Positions 1 to 10,265 are shown, numbered from the stretch's first letter. The stretch is 41,910 nt of DNA from Deltaproteobacteria bacterium (GCA_028713995.1 JAQTNF010000032.1:1-41910), one strand, 5' to 3'. The notes: generated by a model not told the origin, from the sequence alone. Numbers and translations: made by a program.

Positions 1-543
1 CCCGCGCTTTGCGCCCTCGAAGCCGTTCGAGTGGATCTGGACGAGCTCGCTCTCCCCGTCCTCGTAAGTCGCCTCGGCCGAGACGGCCATGGCGCCGGCC
101 TTGGCGAGGGCCGCGGCCTCCATCTCGGCCGCGTAGGTGTTCCGATCCGAAGGGATCACGCCGGCAACGCCCGGATCGTAGAGCCCGAGCTCCACGTCGC
201 GCCGCCCGGCGTACAGCGACGGATCGGGCATGACGCGGAACGGATCGGGCGTCATGGCGCGGGTGAGCGCCGCCGCGTTGTCGAAGAACTTCTCGAGCGC
301 GCTCCGCCGCAGGTCGTTGGTGGTCGACACCGAGTAGCGCCCGTCCACGTAGAGGGACAACGTGAGGCTGCGCTGGGACGACTCTTGCACCTTGTCCGGC
401 CGCCCGAGCCGGTATGTGACCGAAACGCTGCGGGAGCGCGAGGCCACGGCCCGCGAGTCCTTGACGCCGCGCTTCGCCGCGCCCGCCACGGCCTGCTCGG
501 CCGCGTTCTTGAGTTCCTTTTCGGCGTTCCTGTCCGCAGTCAT
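1..543 (-). CDS. TldE/PmbA-like protein, 3' end cut by window edge
   Basis: The reading frame starts at an ATG whose complement is at 541-543 and stays open to base 1, so about 181 N-terminal residues are visible and the C-terminus lies outside the window. It begins MTADRNAEKELKNAA and continues through a segment typical of the N-terminal half of TldD/PmbA proteins (DLRRSALEKFFDNAAALTRA, then a Tyr-Ala-Ala-Glu stretch and EDGESELVQIHSNGFEG). In this family TldD is the metalloprotease subunit and TldE/PmbA its partner. The start overlaps the stop of the upstream tldD-like gene in an ATGA, so translation is probably coupled. No signal peptide is visible, in contrast to its neighbour. The assignment to the PmbA/TldE side rests on the gene pair and on the absence of the metal motif in the visible part. 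Confidence 0.85.
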   Translation of the reverse strand, partial: MTADRNAEKELKNAAEQAVAGAAKRGVKDSRAVASRSRSVSVTYRLGRPDKVQESSQRSLTLSLYVDGRYSVSTTNDLRRSALEKFFDNAAALTRAMTPDPFRVMPDPSLYAGRRDVELGLYDPGVAGVIPSDRNTYAAEMEAAALAKAGAMAVSAEATYEDGESELVQIHSNGFEGAKRG

Positions 544-2093
544 GAGTTCACCCCGCCGACCGTGATTTCCGAAACCTTGATCGTGGGCAGGCCGAGGCTC
601 ACCGGCACGCCCTGCCCGTCCTTGCCGCACGTCCATGTGCCCTGGTCGATGGCCTTGTCGTTGCCCACCATGACCACCTTCGTAAGCGTGTCCGGCCCGT
701 TGCCGATCAGGTTCACGTCCTTGACCGGCGCGGTGAGCCTGCCGTCCTCGATGAGGTAGCCGGTCTTCACGTAGAAGCTGTAGTCGCCCGCGCCGATGGT
801 CACCTCGCCGTTTTCGAAGTCCACCGCGTAGAGCCCCTTCTTGACCGACTTCAGGATCTCGGCCGGATCGTGCGGGCCGTTCTCCATGCAGGTCACGCGC
901 ATGCGCGGCAATGGCGCGCAGCGGAAGTCCTCGCGCCGTCCGTTGCCCGTGCGCGGCACCTTGAAGTGCTCCGCGCTGATGCGGTCGTGCAGGTACGAGA
1001 CGAGCGTGCCCTTGTCGACGAGCACCGTGCGCTGCCCCGGCGTGCCCTCGTCGTCCACGTTGAGCGCGCCGCGCGACCCGGGCTCGAGCGCGGTGTCCAC
1101 GATGGTGACGAAGTCGGCCGCGATCTTGCGGCCCATCATGGACGAGAAGATGGAGATGCCCTTGCGGTTGAAGTCGGCCTCGAAGCCGTGGCCCATGGCC
1201 TCGTGGAGCAGGATCCCGGACGTGGCCGGCGCGAGCACCACCGGCATCCCGCCCGCCGCCGGCTTGATTGCGTCGAACAGGAGCATGGTGCGCCGCACGG
1301 ACTCGGCCGCCACCTTGTCGAGCAGGCTCTCGGGATAGAAGCCGGGGCCCGCGCGCTGGCTGCGCGAGTAGCTGTTCGTCTCGCGCCGGCCGCCCTTCTC
1401 GGCGGAGCACGTGGCGTACACGAACGTCATGGGTCGCATGTCCTCGGCCCAGATCCCGTCCGAGTTGGCGACGAGCACCGCGTCGTCCTCGTCCCAGAAG
1501 CGCACCGACGCCTTGATCACGCTCTTGTCGCCGGAGGCCACCTTCTCGCCCACGCGGGACACGATGCCGATCTTGCGCGCGGGCGGCACCTCGATCCACA
1601 CCTGCGCCTGCTCGTACAGCCGCGGCATCTGCACCGGCGCGAACGAACCCGGCGCCTTGCCGGCGCTCCCGCTCGCGATGGCCGCCGCGGTGTCGGCCGC
1701 CGCAAGCAGGCTCGCCTCGGCCAGCTCCTCGGTGAAGGCGTACCCGGTCTGGTCGCCCTTGAGCACACGGATGCCGGCGCCGAGGTCGACCTGGGCGTAG
1801 GCGCGATTGACCTGGCCGTCCTCGAACTCGATGTAGTCGCCGACCTTGTGCTCGACGAACACCTCGGCGAAGTCGCCGCCCTTGCCGAGCGCGCGCGCGA
1901 TGACGCGCCGGACGAGGTCCTCGTCGACCCCGAACGAGCGCGCGAAATAGCCGGTCCCCAAGCCGCCCGCGATCGACGGCCCCCGGCCCGCGGCCTCGTG
2001 GGCGCACGCGGAGACGAGCGTGGAGCCGGCCGCCACGGCCGCGAAGCCCGCGGCCCCCTGCTTGAGGAAATCCCTCCTGCCGATCTTGGGCAT
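540..2093 (-). CDS. tldD: TldD-family metalloprotease with Tat/lipoprotein-type signal
   Basis: This 517-residue protein has the family metal motif HEAMGH at residues 297-302 followed by GFEAD, and the usual C-terminal TCGKDGQG and SLGLPTIKVSEI segments. TldD with TldE degrades or trims peptides and unfolded regions; E. coli TldD is cytoplasmic. Here the N-terminus reads MPKIGRRDFLKQGAAG, a twin-arginine motif, followed by a hydrophobic stretch and LVSAC, which resembles a lipobox. The start is supported by GAGGAGAGG directly upstream. A longer open frame reaches further upstream but it runs through the HD-GYP gene and is not credible. The stop overlaps the start of the tldE-like gene, and the start lies 2 bases from the end of the HD-GYP gene, so these genes are co-translated. 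Export is an inference from the N-terminus only. Confidence 0.93.
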   Translation of the reverse strand: MPKIGRRDFLKQGAAGFAAVAAGSTLVSACAHEAAGRGPSIAGGLGTGYFARSFGVDEDLVRRVIARALGKGGDFAEVFVEHKVGDYIEFEDGQVNRAYAQVDLGAGIRVLKGDQTGYAFTEELAEASLLAAADTAAAIASGSAGKAPGSFAPVQMPRLYEQAQVWIEVPPARKIGIVSRVGEKVASGDKSVIKASVRFWDEDDAVLVANSDGIWAEDMRPMTFVYATCSAEKGGRRETNSYSRSQRAGPGFYPESLLDKVAAESVRRTMLLFDAIKPAAGGMPVVLAPATSGILLHEAMGHGFEADFNRKGISIFSSMMGRKIAADFVTIVDTALEPGSRGALNVDDEGTPGQRTVLVDKGTLVSYLHDRISAEHFKVPRTGNGRREDFRCAPLPRMRVTCMENGPHDPAEILKSVKKGLYAVDFENGEVTIGAGDYSFYVKTGYLIEDGRLTAPVKDVNLIGNGPDTLTKVVMVGNDKAIDQGTWTCGKDGQGVPVSLGLPTIKVSEITVGGVNS

Positions 2094-2095
2094 GA

Positions 2096-3676
2096 TCACC
2101 TCTCCTCGAGAACCTTGTAGACCTCGGCCGCCTTGAAGAGGCGCACGAGCTCCCCGTCGATGTGGCCGTCCTTGACCTCCATCTCGAGGATGTTGAGCGC
2201 GCGCTCCACGGGCACGGCCTTCTTGTACGGGCGGTCGGCCGCGGTGAGCGCGTCGTAGATGTCGGCCACGGCCATCATCTTGGCCGGCAGCGGGATCTCG
2301 GGGGCCTTGAGGCCGTGGGGGTAGCCGGTGCCGTCGAGCTTCTCGTGGTGCGCGCCGGCGTAGGCCGGGATGCGGCGCAGCGACTTGCCCCATGGGATGC
2401 GCTGCAGGAACGAGATGGTGTGGGACGCGTGGGAGCGGATCTCGGCCAGCTCCTCGTCGGTCAGGCTGCCCTTGGCGATCATGAGCGACTTGATTTCGTC
2501 CTGCTCCAGGTAAGGCTGGCGCTTGCCGCCCACGTCGAAGTACGTGCGCCGCGCGATCTCCTCGATCTTCTCGAAGTCCCCGGCGGCGAGGATCGTGGGC
2601 TCGTTGGCCGCGCGGATGACGCGCCAGCAGTCCTCGATCTCGGCCACGGCCCGCTCCCTCGCCTGGTCGAGGATCGCGAGCTCCTGCGGCGGCGCGCCCT
2701 CCTCGACCATCATCAGGCGGCGGTGCAGGTGGTCGTTCTCGATGGACCTGCGGATGAAGTCGAACCTGGAGCGGATCAGGTTCAGGTTGGGCGGGTAGAG
2801 CTTCTTGGCCTTGACGAGGACCTCCTCGCGCACGCCGACCTTGCCGAAGTCGTGGAGCAGGGCGGCGGTCTCGATCTCCTCGAGCTCGACCTTCGTAAAC
2901 CGAGAGGCTGCGTAGGGTCCGTTGCCGCTGGCGTCGACCACCTCGGCCAGCCTGCGCGTGAGCGCGGCCACGCGGAACGAGTGACCGGACGTGGAGGGAT
3001 CGCGCTGCTCGATGGCGTGCACCGAGGCCCGGATGAACCCGTCGAAGATGCGCTGGATCTCGGCGTAGAGGAACGCGTTCTCCATGGCGATGGCGGCCTG
3101 GGAGGCGAGCGTCTCGACGAGCTCCCGGCTGCGCGCGTCCATGGGCACCACCTCGCGCTCGAAGTCTCCGGGCCTCACGAGCCGGGCCGCGGGGTTCCTC
3201 TTCTTGTTGATGAGCTGGACCACGCCGAGCACGTCGCCGCGCTGGTTCATCATCGGCACGGCCAGGATCGACCGCGTGCGGTAGCCCGTGCGCTGGTCGA
3301 AGCTCGCGTCGAAATGGTACGGCGCGTCGGCGGGAATCGCCGCCACGTCCGGGATGTCGATGGAACTGCGCATGACCGCGGCCGCGCCGGCGATGGAGCT
3401 CGTGGACACGGGCATCACGAACTCCTTGGACTCGTAGGCCAGGCTGTCGTTCTGCGACAGCTTGAACCTGAGCGTGCGGCTCGCGATGTCGTCGCCCTCG
3501 CCCTCGACGACGTAGATGCTGCCCGCGTCCGCACCGCTGATATAGCGGCTCTTCTCGAGGATTGTGCCGAGCAGCGCGTCGAGGTCGGTCACGGCGCTCA
3601 AGGCCTTGCCGATCTCGATGAGCTGGCTGAGCTCGTAGCTCAGTCGGTTCAGGCTCGCCTCAGGATCGCTCCCCAT
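2096..3676 (-). CDS. GAF-domain HD-GYP phosphodiesterase-like protein
   Basis: This 526-residue protein has an N-terminal GAF domain (about residues 15-205) and a C-terminal HD-GYP domain. The HD motif is HDFGKVGV at residues 275-282, and the second half carries SHASHTISFL, then HHEKLDGTGYPHGL, which is the GYP signature. Proteins of this type hydrolyse cyclic di-GMP, here probably under control of a ligand or redox signal sensed by the GAF domain. About 130 residues separate the HD segment from the LTDEELAEIRSH helix, where a standard HD-GYP domain has only a few tens, so this copy carries an insertion rich in charged helices. The start codon lies inside the end of phoH (17-base overlap). 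The metal-binding His and Asp residues appear intact, so activity is plausible but not proven. Confidence 0.9.
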   Translation of the reverse strand: MGSDPEASLNRLSYELSQLIEIGKALSAVTDLDALLGTILEKSRYISGADAGSIYVVEGEGDDIASRTLRFKLSQNDSLAYESKEFVMPVSTSSIAGAAAVMRSSIDIPDVAAIPADAPYHFDASFDQRTGYRTRSILAVPMMNQRGDVLGVVQLINKKRNPAARLVRPGDFEREVVPMDARSRELVETLASQAAIAMENAFLYAEIQRIFDGFIRASVHAIEQRDPSTSGHSFRVAALTRRLAEVVDASGNGPYAASRFTKVELEEIETAALLHDFGKVGVREEVLVKAKKLYPPNLNLIRSRFDFIRRSIENDHLHRRLMMVEEGAPPQELAILDQARERAVAEIEDCWRVIRAANEPTILAAGDFEKIEEIARRTYFDVGGKRQPYLEQDEIKSLMIAKGSLTDEELAEIRSHASHTISFLQRIPWGKSLRRIPAYAGAHHEKLDGTGYPHGLKAPEIPLPAKMMAVADIYDALTAADRPYKKAVPVERALNILEMEVKDGHIDGELVRLFKAAEVYKVLEER

Positions 3677-4691
3677 CGTCGCTCCCCGTGCGTCCGGCGC
3701 CCTGGCCGGAACCGTTGTGTCCCCGGGCCTCGTAAGCCCGGATGATGTCCTGGACCAGCGGGTGGCGCACCACGTCCACCTCGGTGAAGGAACAAAACGA
3801 GATGCCCCTGATGCCCTCGAGCACGCGCCAGGCGTCGACGAGTCCCGAGACCGTGCCCCCGGGCAGGTCCACCTGGCTCACGTCGCCGTTGACCACGGCC
3901 TTCGAGGAGTAGCCCAGCCGCGTGAGGAACATCTTCATCTGCTCGCGCGTGGTGTTCTGCGCCTCGTCGAGGATGACGAAGGAGTCGTTGAGCGTGCGGC
4001 CGCGCATGAAGGCCAAGGGCGCGATCTCGATCTGCCCCTCGGCGACGAGCGCCTGCACCTTGTGCGGATCGAGCATGTCGTCGAGCGCGTCGTACAGGGG
4101 CCGCAGGTACGGGTTCACCTTTTCGACCATGTCGCCCGGCAGAAAGCCCAGCCGCTCGCCGGCCTCCACCGCGGGCCTCGTGAGCACGATGCGGCGCACG
4201 CGCTGGCGCATGAGCTCGGCCACGGCCACGGCCACGGCCAGGTAGGTCTTGCCCGTGCCGGCCGGACCCACGGCCAGGGTGAGGTCGCTCGACCGGATGG
4301 CCTCCACGTAGAGCTTCTGGGCGAGCCCCTTGGGCGTGATCAGGCGGCGGCGGGCCGTGATGTGCACCACCTCGTTGAAGATGGTGTCGAGATCGGCGGC
4401 GGGGTCGTCGGCCAGAATGCGCGCCCCGCGCACGAGATCGACCTCGGCGAACGAGCGGCCGTTGCGGCAGGCGCGCACGAACTGGTCGATGAGGTGCAAT
4501 CCCGCGGTGACGCGGATCGTGTCGCCCTTGAAATGAAGGGTGTGCCCGCGCTGCCCCAGGGACACGCCCAGCTCCCGCTCCAACGCGCGCAGGTGCTCGC
4601 CGCGCGGCCCCAGCACCTTGAGCATCACGTCGTGATCGGCAAACTGGTATTCGTCGCCCAGGGAGGTTCCGTTGTCTTCGGCTCTGCTCAT
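3660..4691 (-). CDS. phoH: PhoH-like ATPase
   Basis: The protein of 343 residues starts MSRAEDNGTSLGDEY. An N-terminal KH-like/PhoH-associated segment (ADHDVMLKVLGPRGEHLRALE) is followed by the PhoH ATPase domain with Walker A GPAGTGKTYLA and Walker B FVILDEAQN. PhoH proteins are linked to RNA metabolism and often lie near ybeY and other rRNA maturation genes; here the partners are instead an HD-GYP protein and TldD/E. A longer frame exists upstream to 4865, but its extra 58 residues have no family resemblance and would overlap the promoter region of the divergent groES, so the ATG at 4691 was preferred. This is the first gene of the leftward operon. Confidence 0.92.
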   Translation of the reverse strand: MSRAEDNGTSLGDEYQFADHDVMLKVLGPRGEHLRALERELGVSLGQRGHTLHFKGDTIRVTAGLHLIDQFVRACRNGRSFAEVDLVRGARILADDPAADLDTIFNEVVHITARRRLITPKGLAQKLYVEAIRSSDLTLAVGPAGTGKTYLAVAVAVAELMRQRVRRIVLTRPAVEAGERLGFLPGDMVEKVNPYLRPLYDALDDMLDPHKVQALVAEGQIEIAPLAFMRGRTLNDSFVILDEAQNTTREQMKMFLTRLGYSSKAVVNGDVSQVDLPGGTVSGLVDAWRVLEGIRGISFCSFTEVDVVRHPLVQDIIRAYEARGHNGSGQGAGRTGSDDGERS

Positions 4692-4767
4692 GCTCTGCCC
4701 AGCAAGAAATAACCCACCTCCCGTGGGGTGTCCAGCGCCCCGGCGGGCGCCGGTGTGAGGCAGCCGG

Positions 4768-4795
4768 TTGACAAGAAACCCTGCGTGGTTACTAT
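4768..4795 (+). promoter_or_regulatory. Promoter of groES-groEL
   Basis: A perfect TTGACA (4768-4773) is followed after 16 bases by TACTAT (4790-4795), a good sigma-70-type pair. It lies about 90 bases upstream of groES in the divergent phoH/groES spacer. No CIRCE inverted repeat was found between it and the gene, so HrcA control at this site is not supported by the sequence. Confidence 0.65.
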
Positions 4796-4885
4796 GCCGC
4801 ACGCCGATCATAGGGCGGAGCCGGGCGGCAAGTGGGAAACAAGCCGGCAAGTTGCCGGAATACAAAGAGAAAAAGGAGGAGCGAC

Positions 4886-6839
<1,954 letters not shown>

Positions 6840-6955
6840 CCCGACCGGCGCCTCTCCTCTATTCTCCCCAGCCCAGCGACGGAAATTCTTCTCCCCGAAG
6901 CCGACTCTTGAGCTATCATTCACCGGGCGCAGTGAAAGATCTGGAGGAGGCGACC

Positions 6956-7156
6956 ATGCAGTGGAGAGTTGTGCTGGAGAGGGATCCGGGAACTGGTGAA
7001 TTTGCCGTCTGGTGTCCCGAGCTGCCGGGTTGCACGTCGGCCGGCGTCACCGAGCAGGAGGCGATGGAGAACATCAAGGAGGCGATTGACCTCTACCTTC
7101 AGCCCGATCCCATCCCACTCGACCCTGGAGCGGTCGAGCACGTGATCACGATCTGA
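6956..7156 (+). CDS. hicB: HicB-like antitoxin, short form
   Basis: The 66-residue protein starts MQWRVVLERDPGTGEFAVWC and contains PELPGCTSAGVTEQEAMENI, the typical HicB core that folds like an inactive RNase H and sits over the HicA active site. It lacks the C-terminal DNA-binding domain of longer HicB antitoxins. An in-frame start 48 bases further upstream is possible, but GGAGGAGG at 6943-6950 favours the ATG at 6956. The stop overlaps the hicA start by one base, so the two are translationally coupled. The antitoxin-first order is the reverse of many hicAB loci. The pair opens the accessory block downstream of groEL. Confidence 0.88.
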   Translation: MQWRVVLERDPGTGEFAVWCPELPGCTSAGVTEQEAMENIKEAIDLYLQPDPIPLDPGAVEHVITI

Positions 7157-7380
7157 TGCCCGGACGCATCCGGCGCATGACGGCGAGGGAGGTTCAGGCC
7201 CTTCTCGCTCGTTTCGGATTCGAGCTGCTCTCTCAAAAGGGAAGTCACCGAAAATGGCGCCAGCCGGACTCGGGGCTGGTGGTGGTCGTGCCGGAGCACC
7301 GCGGTCGCGCCTTGCCGCTCGGCACCTTGAGAAACATTCTCGTCAACGCGGAGATCCCAGAAGAAGAGTGGCGAGGCTGA
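7156..7380 (+). CDS. hicA: HicA-like mRNA interferase toxin
   Basis: This 74-residue protein has the HicA double-stranded-RNA-binding-like fold signature: TAREVQALLARFGFELLSQK, then GSHRKWRQ with the catalytic histidine at residue 31, VVVPEH, and LPLGTLRNILVNAEIP. HicA toxins cleave mRNA and are neutralised by HicB. The length is normal and there is no visible lesion, so it should be active if expressed. It starts in a TGATG overlap with hicB. Confidence 0.92.
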   Translation: MPGRIRRMTAREVQALLARFGFELLSQKGSHRKWRQPDSGLVVVVPEHRGRALPLGTLRNILVNAEIPEEEWRG

Positions 7381-7405
7381 AGCGTCCTGGACAGGCCGGT
7401 TCGAG

Positions 7406-7443
7406 CTGGGGAATAGGCAATAGGCAGTGCCTGGTACCTTTCC
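7406..7443. repeat. Possible REP-type repeat remnant
   Basis: Just after hicA there is a GGAATAGGCAATAGGCA stretch followed by GTGCCTGGTACC, which contains the palindrome GGTACC. Similar A/G-rich iterations followed by a GTGCCTGG-type palindrome occur next to REP-associated (Y1) transposases in several genomes, as remembered. Only one copy is seen in this window and no transposase is present, so this is a weak call. Confidence 0.25.
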
Positions 7444-7445
7444 CC

Positions 7446-7628
7446 CGCACGGAGGACGCCCTGATCGCCGCCACCGCCGCGCACGAAGGCTGCATCCTCG
7501 TGACGAACGACACGACTCTGGCGAAGCGTCCGAAGGAAGCTGGGATCGTCACGTGGTCATCCGAGCAATTCCTGTCGTACTTGGAGGAGTTGGCTCAGGT
7601 CGATGGCGATCCTGTCGTCGGGGGATGA
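7446..7628 (+). pseudogene. Remnant of a PIN-domain (VapC-like) toxin
   Basis: About 60 codons encode TEDALIAATAAHEGCILVTN followed by DTTLAKRPKEAGIVTWSSEQ. This matches the C-terminal half of PIN-domain ribonucleases, with the conserved 'IAATA ... LVTND ... L' pattern holding the last acidic residue. The N-terminal half with the first acidic residues is missing, and no start codon or ribosome-binding site fits. The sequence upstream is the repeat-like stretch next to hicA. It is most likely a deletion remnant of a second toxin-antitoxin locus. The rest of the spacer to 7842 shows no convincing gene. Confidence 0.6.
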
Positions 7629-7842
7629 TCTGCGAGCACTGTATCGACCATCGCTTGACGCCTGCGAGGCGAAGCGTGATCCTCAATCTGGGCGGGCAGG
7701 ACGAAACGACTGCGTTCAAAGGGGATGCGTCGGTTGATGGGGGTATCGAGCGCGAACGTGGTGATTTACACTGTTGCAGCGTTCGCATGACTGTCGCCGC
7801 GTCCGACGTATAGGATGACCGGCGGCAGGCGGAGGTGGATTC

Positions 7843-9687
7843 GTGGTGATCTCCGACGCGGTCGAACTCTATAAGAGAATCCATGACTCCGGGTTCGATC
7901 CGCGCAAGGGTCTCGGCAGGGATAACGCACTGTACCTTGAGTTGCAGTCCCGGCTTGGCTGCTTGCCAGGAACCGGCCTTCCTCAGTTCTTGAAGAGTAA
8001 CCGCATGCCTGCGGACAAGTTCCTGGAGGCCTTTATGGCCGTCGCCGAGCCGTTCTCACTGATGTACCGGGACATCTTCGCTGCGATGAGGAAGTACGGC
8101 GCGACCGCAGGGACTGAGTGCCTCCAAATTCGACTCGAATCGAAGGACGTCAGCTTCAGCATCGACCTGTCTGACTTCGAGCGGTGGTACAAGACCCACT
8201 GTCGAATTAGGCAGCGGATTCGACAGCGACTCTGGACCAAAGAGCAATTCTACCAACTCGCTGACTTCTTGGGCATGCTGGGCGGATCCAGAAACTGGAA
8301 CCACTCGATTCACCCGGAGGATAGGACGTTCATTCCGCCGCCTCCGGCAGTCGCCGAACCGCGCTTTCGTGATGCCCTCGCTATAGTGCATAACGTCCTC
8401 CAGGCGGTCGCGGATCAGATCGTTGCCCAGGAGCGGCCGACGGAGGCCGACCACGTCCGGGCGCTGGGACAAGACCGAGCCGACGAAGCAAGTGACGAAC
8501 GCTTGGATTGTTCGCTTGCCTACGAGATTTTCCCGTCGGTCCTCGGGCAGTACCAGGATCTCAGCAATCGGATTGTTGCCAGCGAATGGCACCTCGAACG
8601 CCTGCCCCAAGCACTAACGTTCTTCGACCGCATCCTGGCTGGCGTGAGGACTGCCGAGTCGGACACCGAGACGGACGTGGAGTTGTTCGACAAGATTTTG
8701 GAACTGCCGTTTTGGCAGTACCGCTGGTACGTCTACGAAATCTGGATCACGCTCCACGCGGCAGCGCCCCTCACTGAGTTCGGCTTCAAGCCCACGTTGC
8801 TTGATGGTGGCGTGCTCCCGTTGAAGCGGGCCCATGGATCGGAGTTGGGTGAGTTCACCGACCAGAATGGCCGCAGGCACGTCGTCGCGGCCCAGGTGAC
8901 AACAGCTGTTCCTGGCAAGCGGGCGCGGTCCATACAACGATCGATCTGCCCGGACGTGCGCATCGCGTCACGGCCTTGCCATGAAGCCGATGCGACCATC
9001 GTGATCGTGGAGTGCAAGCAACGACGCACCATGACGGCTCGAACGCTCAGGATGAACGCGGCTGCCTACGAGAAGGGCGCGCCAAGGAGCGTGGCGAATA
9101 TCTTCGTCAACTATGACGCTTTCCCATCCACGGTGGTTGGCCATCGCACTCGTCTGATATCGCCATGTCAGCCCAAGAACCCGCAAGCGATCGAACTACT
9201 TCAGCGCCTCATTCGCGATGCACTTGCGAGTGCCGGAGTCCAGCCTCCGCGTCCGGCATTCGAGGCGATTCTGTTAGACGTCAGCGGTAGCATGGAGGAC
9301 CAGTACGGGGATGCTGGGATCCAGGGTGTCTTACTCGCATTCTTGGAGGAAAACCCGGGATGCCGCGTGTTCTACTTCAACGACGATCTGATCGAACCTG
9401 CCGAAAGAACCCACGGAACGAGCGTCCAAACGATCCGGTCTCGCATATCCGGGGGCACGAATCTTCGCCGGACGCTGCAGACTCTCGGTCGCACGCTCCC
9501 GACCGCGACGCGAATTGTCGTCCTCACCGACGGCGACTACGGTCAGGTGACCGCCGACTTGCGGAGCCGGTATCAGTTGTCCGAGTGCCTGCCAAACGCT
9601 ATGGCGGCGAAGTCAGACCTATGGAAAATCGGCCAGGCGGCTCGCGATGCGGGCGATCGGACTGGCGAGGGAAGTGGACAACAATGA
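7843..9687 (+). CDS. Large protein with PD-(D/E)XK-like motif and C-terminal VWA domain
   Basis: This 614-residue protein starts at a GTG 7 bases after GGAGG (7831-7835); a second GTG follows directly. Residues 1-340 are not recognised and are rich in Trp/Tyr helices (for example YRWYVYEIWITLH). Around residues 365-425 there is a nuclease-like core: PDVRI with Asp371, then IVIVECKQR with Glu390 and Lys392, then a Tyr-Glu-Lys helix and IFVNYD. This fits a PD-(D/E)XK fold. Residues 470-600 form a von Willebrand A domain with an intact metal site: DVSGS (Asp479, Ser481, Ser483), Thr539 in SGGTNL and Asp563 in VVLTDGD. No signal peptide or membrane segment is seen. Its base composition is less GC-rich than that of the flanking core genes, which suggests transfer. 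The function is unknown; defence against mobile DNA is an inference from the domain pair. Confidence 0.8.
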   Translation: MVISDAVELYKRIHDSGFDPRKGLGRDNALYLELQSRLGCLPGTGLPQFLKSNRMPADKFLEAFMAVAEPFSLMYRDIFAAMRKYGATAGTECLQIRLESKDVSFSIDLSDFERWYKTHCRIRQRIRQRLWTKEQFYQLADFLGMLGGSRNWNHSIHPEDRTFIPPPPAVAEPRFRDALAIVHNVLQAVADQIVAQERPTEADHVRALGQDRADEASDERLDCSLAYEIFPSVLGQYQDLSNRIVASEWHLERLPQALTFFDRILAGVRTAESDTETDVELFDKILELPFWQYRWYVYEIWITLHAAAPLTEFGFKPTLLDGGVLPLKRAHGSELGEFTDQNGRRHVVAAQVTTAVPGKRARSIQRSICPDVRIASRPCHEADATIVIVECKQRRTMTARTLRMNAAAYEKGAPRSVANIFVNYDAFPSTVVGHRTRLISPCQPKNPQAIELLQRLIRDALASAGVQPPRPAFEAILLDVSGSMEDQYGDAGIQGVLLAFLEENPGCRVFYFNDDLIEPAERTHGTSVQTIRSRISGGTNLRRTLQTLGRTLPTATRIVVLTDGDYGQVTADLRSRYQLSECLPNAMAAKSDLWKIGQAARDAGDRTGEGSGQQ

Positions 9688-9711
9688 GACCGAGAGTGAG
9701 GTAGATCTCGG

Positions 9712-10260
9712 ATGCTGGATCCCAGCGGGGCTCGGCAGGTCGTGCGGCGGCTGTGGCGCGAGGCTCTTGTCCCCGGCCGCTGCTGGCTTTGCGTCGTGAA
9801 GGGGCGCTTCGCGACGGCCCTGATCCTGCACTATCAGATGAAGCTCAAGCCGCGATCCCCCGAGATCCGGCGCAAGCAGCAGTTCGAGCGGGATTGCCGC
9901 AAGGTGCTCGGGCGCGCGGGGTTCTCCACTGTATTGATCCAGCCCCCGCAGGGAGCACCGTACTCGTACTACAACGTGAGCCGCTATCAGATGCCTGAGC
10001 TGACGCGCCAAGCGAAGATCGAGGCGGATCGGATGTCCCGGCGCCAGTGGGGGCCACAGGATGAGCCCGGCTGGAAGTGCTTGTTCGGCACCCAGGACCG
10101 GATCGAGATGTGGTCCACGTCGGTCGAACGGCGTGGGGATCTCTATCGAGTGATCGAGGGGGCGTGGGACTCCTCCACCGGGCCATCCGAATACCGGGAG
10201 AAGGTCGCGTACGTCGGCGGCCGCCGTGGGGCCATGCTCTACGCAGGCTACGCGGGGTAG
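9712..10260 (+). CDS. Hypothetical protein of the accessory block
   Basis: The open frame gives 182 residues and is not recognised. The better-looking part starts near an internal ATG at 9838 (MKLKPRSPEIRRKQQFERDC) and contains TQDRIEMWSTSVERRGDLYR and a C-terminal EYREKVAYVGGRRG. The first 42 residues are less convincing, so the true start may be 9838. No ribosome-binding site settles this; GAGG near 9698 fits only the upstream start loosely. It lies 24 bases after the VWA gene on the same strand, so co-transcription is likely. No membrane segments or catalytic motifs are evident. Confidence 0.55.
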   Translation: MLDPSGARQVVRRLWREALVPGRCWLCVVKGRFATALILHYQMKLKPRSPEIRRKQQFERDCRKVLGRAGFSTVLIQPPQGAPYSYYNVSRYQMPELTRQAKIEADRMSRRQWGPQDEPGWKCLFGTQDRIEMWSTSVERRGDLYRVIEGAWDSSTGPSEYREKVAYVGGRRGAMLYAGYAG

Positions 10261-10265
10261 GCCGG

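Noticed and set aside
4692-4885. CIRCE (HrcA) operator before groES
   Set aside because: The spacer was read for TTAGCACTC-N9-GAGTGCTAA and nothing close was found.
7629-7842. Small frame starting MICEHCIDHRLTP between the PIN remnant and the VWA gene
   Set aside because: It has no ribosome-binding site, family resemblance or sensible composition. The stretch is treated as a spacer.
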